A stretch of DNA of 64,000 nucleotides from Lentibacillus lipolyticus (GCA_004145795.1 SEIO01000012.1:1-64000); one strand, 5' to 3'; positions 25,833 through 35,234 are shown, counted from the first letter of the stretch. Numbers and translations are program-made. Notes: generated by a model from the letters alone, not told the origin.

Positions 25833-26553
25833 GATTCCGGTTATGGAAATTTTTGGGCCAACCATTCAAGGAGAAGGAATGGTCATTGGCCAAAAAACGA
25901 TGTTTGTCAGAACAGCTGGATGTGATTATTCCTGTTCCTGGTGTGATTCAGCTTTCACTTGGGATGGATCTGAAAAAGATAAAATAAAGCAAATGGATGC
26001 AGAAGAAATATGGGAGGAGCTTAGAGCCCTTGGCGGGGACGGCTTTTCTTTTGTAACGATATCTGGTGGAAATCCAGCTTTGTTAAAAAATCTTCGTTAT
26101 TTAATTGATTTATTAAAGAAAAATAACATACGAGTTGGTTTGGAGACACAAGGAAGTAAGTGGCAGGATTGGTTTTTAGATATTAATCAATTAACGATAT
26201 CTCCAAAACCACCAAGCTCCGGTATGGTAACTGACTTTGATGTACTGGATAATATTATTGAAAGATTAAAGGATGCGGACCCATCATACAATACGAGTTT
26301 AAAAGTGGTCGTTTTTGATGATGAAGATTACAATTATGCGAAAAAGGTTCATTTTCGTTATCCTCATATCCCGTTTTTCTTGCAGGTAGGGAATGATGAT
26401 AGCAAAACTGCTAATGATCAACAGTTGGTTAGCCAGTTATTACATAAATATGAAAAGTTGGTCGATAAAACTATCGAGGACAATGAATTCAAAGATGTCA
26501 AAATACTACCACAGCTTCATACCTATATTTGGGGAAATAAGCGTGGCGTTTAA
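25825..26553 (+). CDS. queE: 7-carboxy-7-deazaguanine synthase QueE (radical SAM)
   Basis: A 242-residue radical SAM enzyme. The N-terminus KIPVMEIFGPTIQGEG and the cluster motif CDYSCSWCD are the Bacillus-type QueE signature. The GTG at 25825 is chosen as start because the protein then begins SKIPVMEIF as in the family; a longer frame would overlap queD by over 100 bp. It overlaps the queD stop by 8 bp (GTGAGTAAG). Confidence 0.94.
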   Translation: MSKIPVMEIFGPTIQGEGMVIGQKTMFVRTAGCDYSCSWCDSAFTWDGSEKDKIKQMDAEEIWEELRALGGDGFSFVTISGGNPALLKNLRYLIDLLKKNNIRVGLETQGSKWQDWFLDINQLTISPKPPSSGMVTDFDVLDNIIERLKDADPSYNTSLKVVVFDDEDYNYAKKVHFRYPHIPFFLQVGNDDSKTANDQQLVSQLLHKYEKLVDKTIEDNEFKDVKILPQLHTYIWGNKRGV

Positions 26554-26874
26554 CGTGACTAACACTTTAAAGGCAGTTTTCAATAAATGACAGAAACAAT
26601 TGACAGATAACATATTTTTTCTAAGACTCTTTTCTTACCCGGGAAAGAGTTTTTTGGTTTATTATCCATTCATCAAAGGGAGAGTGGAACGTATGAGATA
26701 CGGCTTTTGACTACCGACTTTCGGCGGATGGCTCCGAAATGTTGAGGATGAAGTTGACGGTGTCAGGGGAAAATAAGATATACAAAACAGATTGATTGCC
26801 TGTATTGATAAAACCAAGTAGCCTTGGAATTATAATGGATGTTTATTAGTGTGTAATTTCAGGAGGATATAGAA
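26554..26874. other. Intergenic region between queE and the DsbA-family gene
   Basis: It contains a terminator at 26626-26655 (ACTCTTT with AAAGAGT, then TTTTTT) and otherwise no gene. Short inverted CGACTTTCGGCGG-type sequences near 26717 were not assigned. Confidence 0.5.
26626..26655 (+). terminator. Terminator after queCDE
   Basis: ACTCTTT and AAAGAGT form the stem, with extra C/G pairs toward the loop TTACCC, followed by TTTTTT. Confidence 0.7.
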
Positions 26875-27522
26875 ATGACAGTGAAGATAAAAGTTTACTC
26901 AGATTATGTCTGCCCGTTCTGTTTTATTGCGGAGGCCCCGCTGGAGGAGGCGATCAAGGGGAAGGATGTTGACGTGGAGTGGATGCCGTTTGAGTTGCGC
27001 CCTTATCCAGCCGAAACGCTGAAGCCAGAAGGGGATTACCTCCAGTCAACATGGGAAAAAGCCGTGTACCCAATGGCAGAACATTATGGTGTGGACATTG
27101 TTTTACCGCGGGTTTCGCCGCAGCCATATACGCATTTAGCGTTTGAAGGCTACCAATATGCGAAAGAACAAGGAAAAGGAGCTGCGTATAACCAACGTAT
27201 GCTTACTGCCTTCTTTCAGGAAGAGCAGGATATTGGCGATATAGATGTACTTACGAAGTTAGCGGGGGAGCTGGGGCTTGACCAGCAGGAATACCGGGAG
27301 GCCATCGAAACAAGAAAATATAAAGAAGCCCATCAAAAGGCACTACAGCACGCTTATCAAGAAGCAAATATTCAGGCTGTACCAACCTTTATCATTGGTG
27401 ATACAGAAATTAAAGGGATGCGCTCTCAAGAAGACTTGGAAGAAATCATAGACAATGAATGTTCCAAACAAAAAAAGGAAATAAACTTTGACGGTATGGC
27501 GTGTGGACCTGAGGGATGTTGA
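26875..27522 (+). CDS. DsbA-family oxidoreductase, FrnE-like
   Basis: A 215-residue cytoplasmic thioredoxin-fold protein with the active site CPFC (about residue 13), a helical insert and the cis-Pro loop AVPTF (about residue 168). It resembles FrnE/polyketide-type disulfide isomerases. The C-terminus ends in a short Cys-containing tail (MACGPEGC) that may give an extra disulfide. No signal peptide. Ribosome site AGGAGG. Likely role in redox stress; substrate unknown. Confidence 0.87.
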   Translation: MTVKIKVYSDYVCPFCFIAEAPLEEAIKGKDVDVEWMPFELRPYPAETLKPEGDYLQSTWEKAVYPMAEHYGVDIVLPRVSPQPYTHLAFEGYQYAKEQGKGAAYNQRMLTAFFQEEQDIGDIDVLTKLAGELGLDQQEYREAIETRKYKEAHQKALQHAYQEANIQAVPTFIIGDTEIKGMRSQEDLEEIIDNECSKQKKEINFDGMACGPEGC

Positions 27523-27630
27523 TAAGACGGACAGACGTTTCCATAAGAACTTGCTGACCGAATAAATTCAATAAACATGCTGGTTTTACGTTTGGCCATA
27601 CGGGAACAATAGGATGAGGGAGATGATAAC

Positions 27631-27966
27631 ATGGACTTTGCCAAAGACAACTGGCCCGAGAAATATGATATCAATAAGCTTGTTACCATTCAGAAAGATA
27701 TCGATAGAATAATCAATGGCGAGAAAACGTCTGTACGGCGCAATGACCGTTATGCTGACCCCGGTGACAGATTGGGGCTTGACGGGCGGACCGTTGTCGT
27801 GGAGGATGTTTACCCTCAAAGCCTTGGGGAAATGACGGACGAGAATGCCCAGCAGGAAGGGTATGAAAGCTTACAAAAATATAAAGAGGGTATTACGGGG
27901 ATTCATGGTGAGGAGGTCTGGGACCCGGAGATTACCGTTTGGGTCCATGAACTGAAAGTTGTTTAA
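27631..27966 (+). CDS. ASCH-domain protein
   Basis: A 111-residue protein matching the ASCH (ASC-1 homology) fold, with the conserved segment INGEKTSVRRNDRYADPGD (about residue 27) and the strand VVVEDVYPQSLGEMT. ASCH proteins are thought to bind RNA or modified nucleosides; some hydrolyse N4-acetylcytidine. Monocistronic, flanked by a terminator. Confidence 0.78.
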   Translation: MDFAKDNWPEKYDINKLVTIQKDIDRIINGEKTSVRRNDRYADPGDRLGLDGRTVVVEDVYPQSLGEMTDENAQQEGYESLQKYKEGITGIHGEEVWDPEITVWVHELKVV

Positions 27967-27996
27967 TTCGTACAAAAATCTATAGACGATGTATTC

Positions 27997-28035
27997 AAGA
28001 GCAGTTTTTCTTGTCAAAGAAAAGCTGCTCTTTTT
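27997..28035 (+). terminator. Terminator after the ASCH gene
   Basis: AAGAGCAG...CTT pairs with AAG...CTGCTCTT around TGTC, followed by TTTTTA. Confidence 0.8.
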
Positions 28036-28257
28036 AGTGTTCATAGGCATACGTTCATGACTTAAATCCACAGTATATGCGTTTTCTACCATTAGCATAG
28101 TGTCAATATATTTAAGAAAGGTATGTGAATTTTATCCAACAAGCCTAGAATTCTGAATTCTTTTTTGTAAAATAAAGGTGAGGGAAATGATTTATGGTTT
28201 TGTTGTTAGTATTTGGTTTTATGGAATTTTGGAATGAAAAGAAGGGAGAGAAGTGTG

Positions 28258-28407
28258 ATGCCCCAACAACTGAAACAGCAAAATGAGGAGAAACAAGGCA
28301 CAGAGGAAGGAATTTCTTTGAAGGGTACATTCACTGCAGTTATGCTGCTAGGCGCTTTTATTATTGTATCTTGGGTTGGTGTATGGGCGTTATTTTTATC
28401 ACGCTAA
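28258..28407 (+). CDS. Small single-span subunit, cytochrome oxidase subunit IIa-like
   Basis: A 49-residue protein with a hydrophilic N-terminus (PQQLKQQNEE...) and one membrane helix (about residues 23-46, AVMLLGAFIIVSWVGVWALF). Its position directly before subunits II and I of a ba3-type oxidase, and its size, match the accessory subunit IIa (CbaD type). ATG 28258 or the in-frame GTG 28255 is the start; GGGAG lies upstream. Confidence 0.75.
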   Translation: MPQQLKQQNEEKQGTEEGISLKGTFTAVMLLGAFIIVSWVGVWALFLSR

Positions 28408-28431
28408 TGCAGAAGGGAGAGGTCAGAAACG

Positions 28432-28914
28432 ATGCACATGCACAAGTATGAGAAAATTTGGCTTTTGTTTGGAACTGGAACTTTATTGGTTTTTCTGATC
28501 GTGGTTGGTATCAGTGCGTTCTACATGGGCAATCAGCCGCCTAGCTGTGCAGTGACCCTTGATCCAGAGAAAGTGGATTCCACTCCTCCGTTTGATGAGA
28601 CGGGGTTGAAACAGATAGGGGAGAACGAATATCAGCTTACGATTGTCGCTTCAGCCTTTAATTATGATGTTGGGAACAAGGACAAGCTTGTTCAAATACC
28701 AAAAGGTGCAACTGTCCATTTTAATGTGACGACAAAAGATGTTGTTCACGGGTTCGAACTGGTTGGTACCAATGTCAACATGATGCTTGAGCCAGGTTAT
28801 ATCAGCACGTATACGAATACGTTTGACAAACCGGGGAAATATACGCTGCTTTGTAATGAATACTGCGGAACCGGGCATCACTTAATGACAGCTACGATTG
28901 AGGTGATGGAATAA
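28432..28914 (+). CDS. cbaB: ba3-type cytochrome c oxidase subunit II (CuA)
   Basis: A 160-residue protein with one N-terminal membrane helix and an outer cupredoxin domain. The CuA site is complete: H in VVHGFELV (about residue 103), then CNEYCGTGHHLM (about residues 141-152) giving two Cys, His and Met. Accepts electrons from cytochrome c. Its TAA overlaps the ATG of subunit I by one base (TAATG). Confidence 0.9.
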   Translation: MHMHKYEKIWLLFGTGTLLVFLIVVGISAFYMGNQPPSCAVTLDPEKVDSTPPFDETGLKQIGENEYQLTIVASAFNYDVGNKDKLVQIPKGATVHFNVTTKDVVHGFELVGTNVNMMLEPGYISTYTNTFDKPGKYTLLCNEYCGTGHHLMTATIEVME

Positions 28915-30563
28915 TGCTAAAATCAATCAGAAGTATTGCTGCAGCCGACGCAAAATTAACAATGGCTCATATGTTTGTTGCGTTTACAGCATTATTGCTT
29001 GGCGCGACAGCCGGACTCCTGCAGACGCTTGTTAGGTCCGGGAAAGTAACACTGCCCGCAGGAATCGGTTACTATCAGATTCTTACCTTGCACGGTGTTG
29101 TCTTAGGACTGGTGCTGACAACTTTTTTCATTGTAGGCTTTGTCATTGCAACGCAAAGCAAAACAGCCGGCGAATACAGTTCTAAAGAGCGCAAATTTGC
29201 ATGGATTGGCTTCAGCATGATGACAGCCGGCGTTGCTCTAACTGCAACATTTATTTTGCTGAACGAAGCTTCCGTTTTGTACACATTTTATGCACCTTTA
29301 ATGGCACATCCAGGATTTTATATCGGATTGACTCTGGTTATTGTGGGCAGCTGGGTGGAAGGGTTTGTGATCTTTCATCGGCATGCAAAGTGGCGGAAGG
29401 AAAATCCTGGTCAACGAACACCGCTGTTAAGCTACATGGGTGTCATTACCATGCTGATGTGGCAGATTGCGACACTCGGTGTTGCCGCTACTGTGTGTAT
29501 TCAGTTTATCCCATGGTCATTAGGATTTACGGACACCATTGATGTTTTGGTAAGCCGGACGCTATTCTGGTATTTTGGCCATCCGCTTGTATATTTTTGG
29601 CTGCTGCCTGCGTATATGTGCTGGTATGCGATTATACCAAAAATTATCGGCGGAAAGATATTCTCAGACTCGCTGGCGCGTTTGTCCTTTATTCTCTTGT
29701 TGCTTTTTTCGATACCGGTTGGATTTCACCACCAGCTGACAGAACCAGGCATCGATCCTTTTTGGAAATACTTGCAGGTGGTTTTAACATTCCTGGTTGT
29801 TATTCCATCATTGATGACAGCATTCTCGCTGTTTGCAACGTTTGAAATGCGCGGACGTGAACTGGGAGCAAAAGGTCTGTTTGGCTGGGTGAGGAAAATG
29901 CCGTGGAAAGACGTCCGTTTCCTGGCTCCATTTATTGGTATGGTCTGGTTTATCCCGGCCGGAACTGGTGGTATTATCAACGCTTCCAACCAAATGAACC
30001 AAGTTGTCCATAATACTATTTGGGTAACAGGACACTTTCATTTAACTGCGGCAACTTCGGTTATATTAACATTCTTTGGTATTGCCTATTGGCTGATTCC
30101 GTCCATCACCGGAAGAAAACTGACGGCAAAGCTAAATAAATTGGGAATTGTGCAAACCATTGTCTGGTCTGTTGGTATGGCGATTATGTCAGGGGCAATG
30201 CACTGGCAAGGATTGCTTGGGGGACCGAGGAGATCAGCTTATTCGGAATACGCCGGTAATGCGGATACTGCTGCATGGGGAAGTTATCAAATTGCACAGG
30301 CTATAGGCGGATCAATTCTGTTCATTGGCATGGTGATCATGCTGGTCATATTTATCAACCTTGCCTTTTTTGCCCCTAAAGGACAAGAGGAGTTTCCAGT
30401 TGGTACGGTTGCTGATATTGCTGGGCCGACACCGAAAGTATTGGAAAATTGGAAACTATGGATTGGTGTAACATGTGCCTTGATTTTATTCGCTTACACG
30501 ATACCGTTTATTGATATTATTCAAAACGCACCACCGGGGTCACCAGGGTTTAAGTTTTGGTAA
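28914..30563 (+). CDS. cbaA: ba3-type cytochrome c oxidase subunit I
   Basis: A 549-residue haem-copper oxidase subunit of the B family with about 13 membrane helices. Haem b ligand region LTLHGVVLGL (about residue 60), CuB/haem a3 site GHPLVYFWLLPAYMCWY with the His-Tyr pair, and GHFHLTAATS (about residue 370) with the other haem ligands. High-oxygen-affinity proton-pumping terminal oxidase. Operon with subunit IIa and II; a Sco protein follows. Confidence 0.93.
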   Translation: MLKSIRSIAAADAKLTMAHMFVAFTALLLGATAGLLQTLVRSGKVTLPAGIGYYQILTLHGVVLGLVLTTFFIVGFVIATQSKTAGEYSSKERKFAWIGFSMMTAGVALTATFILLNEASVLYTFYAPLMAHPGFYIGLTLVIVGSWVEGFVIFHRHAKWRKENPGQRTPLLSYMGVITMLMWQIATLGVAATVCIQFIPWSLGFTDTIDVLVSRTLFWYFGHPLVYFWLLPAYMCWYAIIPKIIGGKIFSDSLARLSFILLLLFSIPVGFHHQLTEPGIDPFWKYLQVVLTFLVVIPSLMTAFSLFATFEMRGRELGAKGLFGWVRKMPWKDVRFLAPFIGMVWFIPAGTGGIINASNQMNQVVHNTIWVTGHFHLTAATSVILTFFGIAYWLIPSITGRKLTAKLNKLGIVQTIVWSVGMAIMSGAMHWQGLLGGPRRSAYSEYAGNADTAAWGSYQIAQAIGGSILFIGMVIMLVIFINLAFFAPKGQEEFPVGTVADIAGPTPKVLENWKLWIGVTCALILFAYTIPFIDIIQNAPPGSPGFKFW

Positions 30564-30581
30564 CTTGTAAGCTATAAAGGG

Positions 30582-30605
30582 GGGGGGAGTGCAGAAGCTC
30601 CCCCC
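30582..30605 (+). other. GC-rich hairpin between oxidase and sco genes
   Basis: GGGGGGAG and CTCCCCCC form an 8-bp perfect stem with an 8-base loop. There is no T-run, so it is more likely an mRNA-processing or stability element, or partial attenuator, than a terminator. Confidence 0.5.
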
Positions 30606-30623
30606 AGACTGGAGGGAAGATGC

Positions 30624-31211
30624 TTGAAAAAAATCTACATTATATTTTCAGCGCTGCTCGTTTTAGGCATCTCTGCTGGTATTTATTATCTCCAGGTCAT
30701 CCGGCCGGGAAGTGCAGAATTGCCATCTGACGTTGTGATGGAAACTGTTTTTGGAGAAAACTATTCTTTTGCCGATATGCCGGATAAACCACATTTAATA
30801 GAATTTATGTATACGAATTGTCCTGACGTTTGTCCAACGACAACCCTTAAAATGTCGCAACTTCGGCATGAATTGAAGAAAGAAGGGGTGTTTGGGGATG
30901 AGGTGGAATTTATTACGATAACCATTGCACCTGAAGATGATACATTGCAAACGTTACAGGAATACGCTGGCCGATTTGAAGTAACACCTGAAAATGACGG
31001 ATGGAAATTTTTAAGGGGTTCAGAAGCAGATACAAAAAAAGTTGCTGATGCACTGGGCTTCTTGTACAGGGATCCGGGGACCGGTGATATCATTCATTCC
31101 ACCTACACGTATTTTCTGGATGAAGATAATAATTTGATTGAACAATTTCCAATGGGGGAAGGGTTTGATAAAGAACGTGTTTACAACCGGATTATGAATA
31201 CGATTAGCTGA
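30624..31211 (+). CDS. Sco1/SenC-family copper chaperone
   Basis: A 195-residue membrane-anchored thioredoxin-fold protein with an N-terminal helix (about residues 3-22), the copper site NCPDVCP (about residue 67) and the copper-ligand His in DIIHSTYTYFLD (about residue 157). It should deliver copper to the CuA centre of the oxidase encoded upstream. TTG start, GGAGGG 7 bases upstream; the nearby ATG at 30620 is in another frame. Confidence 0.92.
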   Translation: MKKIYIIFSALLVLGISAGIYYLQVIRPGSAELPSDVVMETVFGENYSFADMPDKPHLIEFMYTNCPDVCPTTTLKMSQLRHELKKEGVFGDEVEFITITIAPEDDTLQTLQEYAGRFEVTPENDGWKFLRGSEADTKKVADALGFLYRDPGTGDIIHSTYTYFLDEDNNLIEQFPMGEGFDKERVYNRIMNTIS

Positions 31212-31261
31212 CTGCATATGGTGGATTGCAAACCTGGTGAGATTATGCACAATGGCATTAA

Positions 31262-31306
31262 AAACTTTCCCGCACAAGGTGGTGTATGGCGGGAAAGTTT
31301 CGTTTT
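31262..31306. terminator. Bidirectional terminator between sco and the histidine kinase gene
   Basis: AAACTTTCCCGC and GCGGGAAAGTTT form a perfect 12-bp stem with a 15-base loop, followed by CGTTTTT. The two genes converge here. Confidence 0.8.
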
Positions 31307-31359
31307 TCGGATTTGTTTGTTATTAGTCATTAAAACGCATTGTAGAATGAAGGAGTAAT

Positions 31360-32445
31360 TTACCTTCCATAGATCGTAAACCAGAAAATATTATAATCGT
31401 CACCCGTGGTTAAACCGATTTGGCCATTGTGTTTTTCGATAATTTCTTTGGCAATCGCCAGTCCGAGGCCACTGCTGCCGTGCTGTCGGTTTCGTGCGTC
31501 ATCGCTCCGATAAAAGCGTTCAAATACTCGGTCCTGTTCTTCTTCAGGAATTGGATTGCTTGAACCGCTGACGGACACATGGTAAGCGTCATTGATGCGT
31601 TTGCCTGTTAATGTAATATTGCCTTCCCCCTGGTAATAATAAATGGCATTTTCGATTAGGTTGCTGATGACTTGCCGGATGCCATCACGATGGATAGGCA
31701 TGATGCAAGAATCCACCTCTACACGAATGTTCAGTTGTTCCTGTTCGAGTTTCCACTGAAACATCGCTGCACACTGTTCGATGACCTCTGCCATATCAAC
31801 TTCTTTGTATTCCGTATACACCCTGGAGGACATATCGCCCCATTCTTTCAGCAGTTCAATTTGTTCGGTCATTTTTGTCAAGTGTCTGGCCTCTTTGTGC
31901 AATGCATCATACAATGTTTTGTTTCCTTCTATATCCCCGTCGCGTAATGCTTTGAGATAACCGTTCAGGTTGGTTAGAGGTGTCCGTAACTCGTGTGATA
32001 AATCGGCGATCATTTTTCGACGGCTTTCATCGCTGGCCCTCAGCTGCCGAACCAGTCCATTGAAGTGGGTGACAAGGTCACCAACTTCTCCCTGGGCTGT
32101 TTCTTCTGCGGGAGATGGATAGTTCCCTTGTTTTAACTGTTTCGTCGCATCGATCAGATTCTTAATCGGCTTTACAAGCTTTTTCGTCAAATAATAATGA
32201 AGCAGGCTTCCCGATAAGAAAATAATTATGGCAAATATAAGCAGATACTGAAACAGTGTTGTATTAAAGCGCCGCTGCTGCAAGCCTTCTAAACTCCCCA
32301 TTGAATCAACCAAAAAGCACGCTGTTTGATAGATGGCTAGGCCGCTCAGTGTGATGGCTGCGGCGATGATGATAATGTTAAGTGCAGATAATCGCCATAA
32401 AAGTCCGTTTGGTAGAAGCGACAGAAGACGTTTAATCACTTGCAA
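31360..32445 (-). CDS. Sensor histidine kinase
   Basis: A 361-residue kinase with two N-terminal membrane helices (about 15-35 and 68-88) separated by a short outer loop of about 30 residues, a HAMP domain (about 90-140), the phosphorylated His in DLSHELRTPL (about residue 150) and HATPase motifs (NLIENAIYY, GSSGLGLAIAKE). The tiny outer loop suggests membrane-intrinsic sensing. It overlaps the response regulator gene by 14 bp. Confidence 0.9.
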   Translation of the reverse strand: MQVIKRLLSLLPNGLLWRLSALNIIIIAAAITLSGLAIYQTACFLVDSMGSLEGLQQRRFNTTLFQYLLIFAIIIFLSGSLLHYYLTKKLVKPIKNLIDATKQLKQGNYPSPAEETAQGEVGDLVTHFNGLVRQLRASDESRRKMIADLSHELRTPLTNLNGYLKALRDGDIEGNKTLYDALHKEARHLTKMTEQIELLKEWGDMSSRVYTEYKEVDMAEVIEQCAAMFQWKLEQEQLNIRVEVDSCIMPIHRDGIRQVISNLIENAIYYYQGEGNITLTGKRINDAYHVSVSGSSNPIPEEEQDRVFERFYRSDDARNRQHGSSGLGLAIAKEIIEKHNGQIGLTTGDDYNIFWFTIYGR

Positions 32446-33127
32446 ATTTATACCCCATTCCTCGGATGGTTAGAATGCGTTCCGGTCTGGAAGGCTTGAT
32501 CTCGATTTTTTCCCGAAGCTTTTTGATATGTGCATCAATCGTCCGGTCGAGCACCGTATCCTCAGCATGTGGATATAATTGTTCGATCAGTTGTTCGCGA
32601 CTGTACACAACGTCCGGGTGCTGCATGAAGAAATAGAGCAGACTGAATTCATGACTGGTCAGCTGGATCTGCTCGTTATAAAGCAGGACTTCCCCTTTTC
32701 TTGGTTTGATGCATAGTCCATTATGAACAATCTTTTGGCAGTGCTGGCCTGTCCGCCGAAGGACCGCTTCAACGTGGGCAATCAATTCATCAGGCTCAAA
32801 TGGCTTTGTGAGGTAATCATCCGCTCCCATTTTGAGGCCGGCAATTTTATCATGAACCTGTGCTTTTGCTGACAGCATAATAATAGATGTTTCATTGGGT
32901 TCTTGTGTTTTCACCCATTCACAGAACGCCTCGCCACTCATTTTCGGCAGCATCAAGTCAAGAATGACCAGACACGGGTTATGCTGCATGTATATGGTTT
33001 GAGCTTCCTTGCCGTCGGCAGCTTCCACGACTTCATAATCATGCTTTTCCAGATGCATCCGTATTAAACCGCGAATCAACTCATCGTCTTCTACCACTAG
33101 AATGGTTTGTTTCATCATCTTGAACAC
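32432..33127 (-). CDS. OmpR/PhoB-family response regulator
   Basis: A 231-residue regulator. Receiver domain with acidic residues (VVEDDE), phospho-acceptor Asp in LVILDLMLP (about residue 57) and Lys in LTKPFEPDEL (about 108), then a winged-helix DNA-binding domain (about 135-230; TIDAHIKKLREKI). It lies between the kinase and a thiol-disulfide cluster and opposite the ba3 oxidase, so it may control respiratory or cytochrome genes (inference). Confidence 0.92.
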   Translation of the reverse strand: MFKMMKQTILVVEDDELIRGLIRMHLEKHDYEVVEAADGKEAQTIYMQHNPCLVILDLMLPKMSGEAFCEWVKTQEPNETSIIMLSAKAQVHDKIAGLKMGADDYLTKPFEPDELIAHVEAVLRRTGQHCQKIVHNGLCIKPRKGEVLLYNEQIQLTSHEFSLLYFFMQHPDVVYSREQLIEQLYPHAEDTVLDRTIDAHIKKLREKIEIKPSRPERILTIRGMGYKFASD

Positions 33128-33156
33128 CTCTATCCCATTTTAAAGCAGCGTGTTCA

Positions 33157-33747
33157 TCATTCCATCTTTTCAAATTCCTGCACCATTTGTTCATAGTTCA
33201 TGGCTCCCAATGCCTTGTACTGTATGCGTCCCTCAGAGTCAATCATGTATGAAGTAGGAATAGGATGAATCTGGTAGGCCGTTGCGACATTATTATTTTC
33301 ATCCATCAGTATCGGAAATGTTAACTCAAACTCATCGACGAACTCCGGCACATCACTTCGGCTGGTTTCTGAAGTAGTTAGATTGACAGCTAGAATCTCC
33401 ACATCCTTATTTTCGTAAAACTTTTGCATATCCGGCATTTCTGCGCGGCAAGGGGGACACCATGATGCCCAGAAATTCAGCATAACTCGTTGGCCGCGAT
33501 AATCAGACAATGCAACTCGCTTTCCTTCCAGCGTTTCCAATTCAAAGTCAGGTGCCTTTTTTCCGATTTGAAGACCAAAGCTATTCACGTTGCCGTTTTC
33601 GTCGGCGGAATTGCTGCCGCTCGTGTTTTCTTCAACAGTGAAATCTGTATCATTAGCCATGTCTGTATCATCAGTACTGCTTACCAAATCATAGACGGCC
33701 CATACGAACATACCGGCCAAGACGATAATAATTAGAGTTTTTTTCAC
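33157..33747 (-). CDS. ResA/TlpA-type thiol-disulfide oxidoreductase
   Basis: A 196-residue membrane-anchored thioredoxin-like protein. N-terminal helix (residues 4-22), acidic linker, then the catalytic site WASWCPPCRAEMP (about residue 93) and cis-Pro in PIPTSYMID. Related to ResA, which reduces apocytochrome c haem-binding Cys. GTG start with GGAGG upstream. Together with the CcdA gene upstream it forms an electron-export pair. Confidence 0.88.
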   Translation of the reverse strand: MKKTLIIIVLAGMFVWAVYDLVSSTDDTDMANDTDFTVEENTSGSNSADENGNVNSFGLQIGKKAPDFELETLEGKRVALSDYRGQRVMLNFWASWCPPCRAEMPDMQKFYENKDVEILAVNLTTSETSRSDVPEFVDEFELTFPILMDENNNVATAYQIHPIPTSYMIDSEGRIQYKALGAMNYEQMVQEFEKME

Positions 33748-33763
33748 TTTAGTAACCTCCTGT

Positions 33764-34507
33764 TCAGCCTAAATTCGCCAGCCAGGTATCCTGGACCAAT
33801 TTTAGCAGCAGATTGGAAATGCGTGTCATCTGTCCGGTGAACAGCAGAACTCCCATTAGAATCATAACAGTACCGCCTGCTTTCATGATTTTCTGGCTCT
33901 GCCGGACGATCCACCGTGTGGAACCGAGGAAAAATGTCAGGATGAGAAAAGGCAGAGCAAACCCGAGCACATACATGACTGTGTAAATAGTCCCTTGTCC
34001 AGGATTACTTGCTGCAACGACCAGAATTGAAGCAAAGATTGGACCAATACACGGTGTCCAACCTGCAGCAAATCCGATACCGACAAAAATCGTCCCTAAG
34101 TAGCCAACAGGTTTCTTCGTGAATTGGAAGCGTTTTTCCTTCATGAAGGAGCCAATTTGGAGCCATCCGGCAACGAACAGCCCCATGATAATAATGAAAA
34201 TTCCTGCCAGACGCTGCAGAAACAGGCCAGAGTCTCCTGTTAAAATTCCTTGAATCCATTGCCCAAGAAACGATACACCGACACCGAGGCCGATGAATAC
34301 AAGTGAGACCCCAAATAGGAAGAATACCGAATGAAGAAGCAATTTGCTCCGAATCCGAACATCTTTGTTGTTTTCTAATTCCTTTACACTCATGCCTGTG
34401 ATATACGACAGATAGGCTGGGAAAATCGGCAGTGTACATGGGGACAGAAATGAGAGAATTCCAGCCCCCAGTGCAAGCCAAATCGTTACATCTGAAGCTG
34501 CAGACAT
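33764..34507 (-). CDS. ccdA: CcdA-family cytochrome c biogenesis membrane protein
   Basis: A 247-residue protein with six predicted membrane helices. The two functional Cys lie in FLSPCTLPIFPAYLSYITG (about residue 23) and GWTPCIGPIF (about residue 127). It moves reducing power from cytoplasmic thioredoxin to extracytoplasmic ResA-like proteins. Its ATG touches the stop of the upstream membrane protein gene (TAATG). Confidence 0.9.
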   Translation of the reverse strand: MSAASDVTIWLALGAGILSFLSPCTLPIFPAYLSYITGMSVKELENNKDVRIRSKLLLHSVFFLFGVSLVFIGLGVGVSFLGQWIQGILTGDSGLFLQRLAGIFIIIMGLFVAGWLQIGSFMKEKRFQFTKKPVGYLGTIFVGIGFAAGWTPCIGPIFASILVVAASNPGQGTIYTVMYVLGFALPFLILTFFLGSTRWIVRQSQKIMKAGGTVMILMGVLLFTGQMTRISNLLLKLVQDTWLANLG

Positions 34508-35148
34508 TATGTCACCTTCTTTCTGTTATAGAAAAGGACAATAATGCTTGTAACAAATACGAGAACGAAAAACCATTCTGACATCATGTATCCAAATAAT
34601 GATGTATAGGGCAGGGTGAAGGACAGAATCAATTGCCCCAGGCTCCATCCCGCAAATAGGATGCAGGTCATTTTCACAGGCGGCAGTTTTTCTTGAAACA
34701 GTATAAATACAACCATTAAAAGAAGCAGAAGTCCCTCTTGTCCCAGCGCTATTAGATTGTTACGCAAGACAAAGTCCAAGAATTCATAGGTGAATGCCGT
34801 CCCGAGAAAAACCGGCAGAAAGACAGCCGTAAACGTTTCTGTCTTCAGTGTATTGCGCTTCACCCGGTATGCAATATTCGCCGCCGTCAAACAAACAGCT
34901 GTAAAAAATGCCGGTGATGCGCTTGGGTATGCTAACACAGCAAGCGGGTCCGTGATAAATAAGGGGAGATTCATGATTACTTTGCCCACCCATACAAACA
35001 GAATAAAATTGATAAGTAATGATGTAATTACTTCCCATTCTGCTTTCTTATCTTCTTTTTGGGTAGGCCCAGTTAGATGATTGAATAGAAGTCCCCCAGC
35101 TATACTGGCCACGATTAAGAATATGTTTCCTAAAACCCATGCATTCAT
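34507..35148 (-). CDS. Six- to seven-span membrane protein of unknown function beside ccdA
   Basis: A 213-residue hydrophobic protein with about seven membrane segments and short loops; a lysine-rich loop (about residues 30-38) follows the first. No catalytic motif is seen. It is the first gene of the unit 34507-33157 and overlaps ccdA by one base, so it likely works with CcdA/ResA. I do not recognise a named family. Confidence 0.7.
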   Translation of the reverse strand: MNAWVLGNIFLIVASIAGGLLFNHLTGPTQKEDKKAEWEVITSLLINFILFVWVGKVIMNLPLFITDPLAVLAYPSASPAFFTAVCLTAANIAYRVKRNTLKTETFTAVFLPVFLGTAFTYEFLDFVLRNNLIALGQEGLLLLLMVVFILFQEKLPPVKMTCILFAGWSLGQLILSFTLPYTSLFGYMMSEWFFVLVFVTSIIVLFYNRKKVT

Positions 35149-35234
35149 CGTCTATTGCCTCCGTTTATATACTATAATAATACAATAATGTGAAAGTTTG
35201 ATGAAAATAATTGATCATTTTGTGTCAGGATTGT

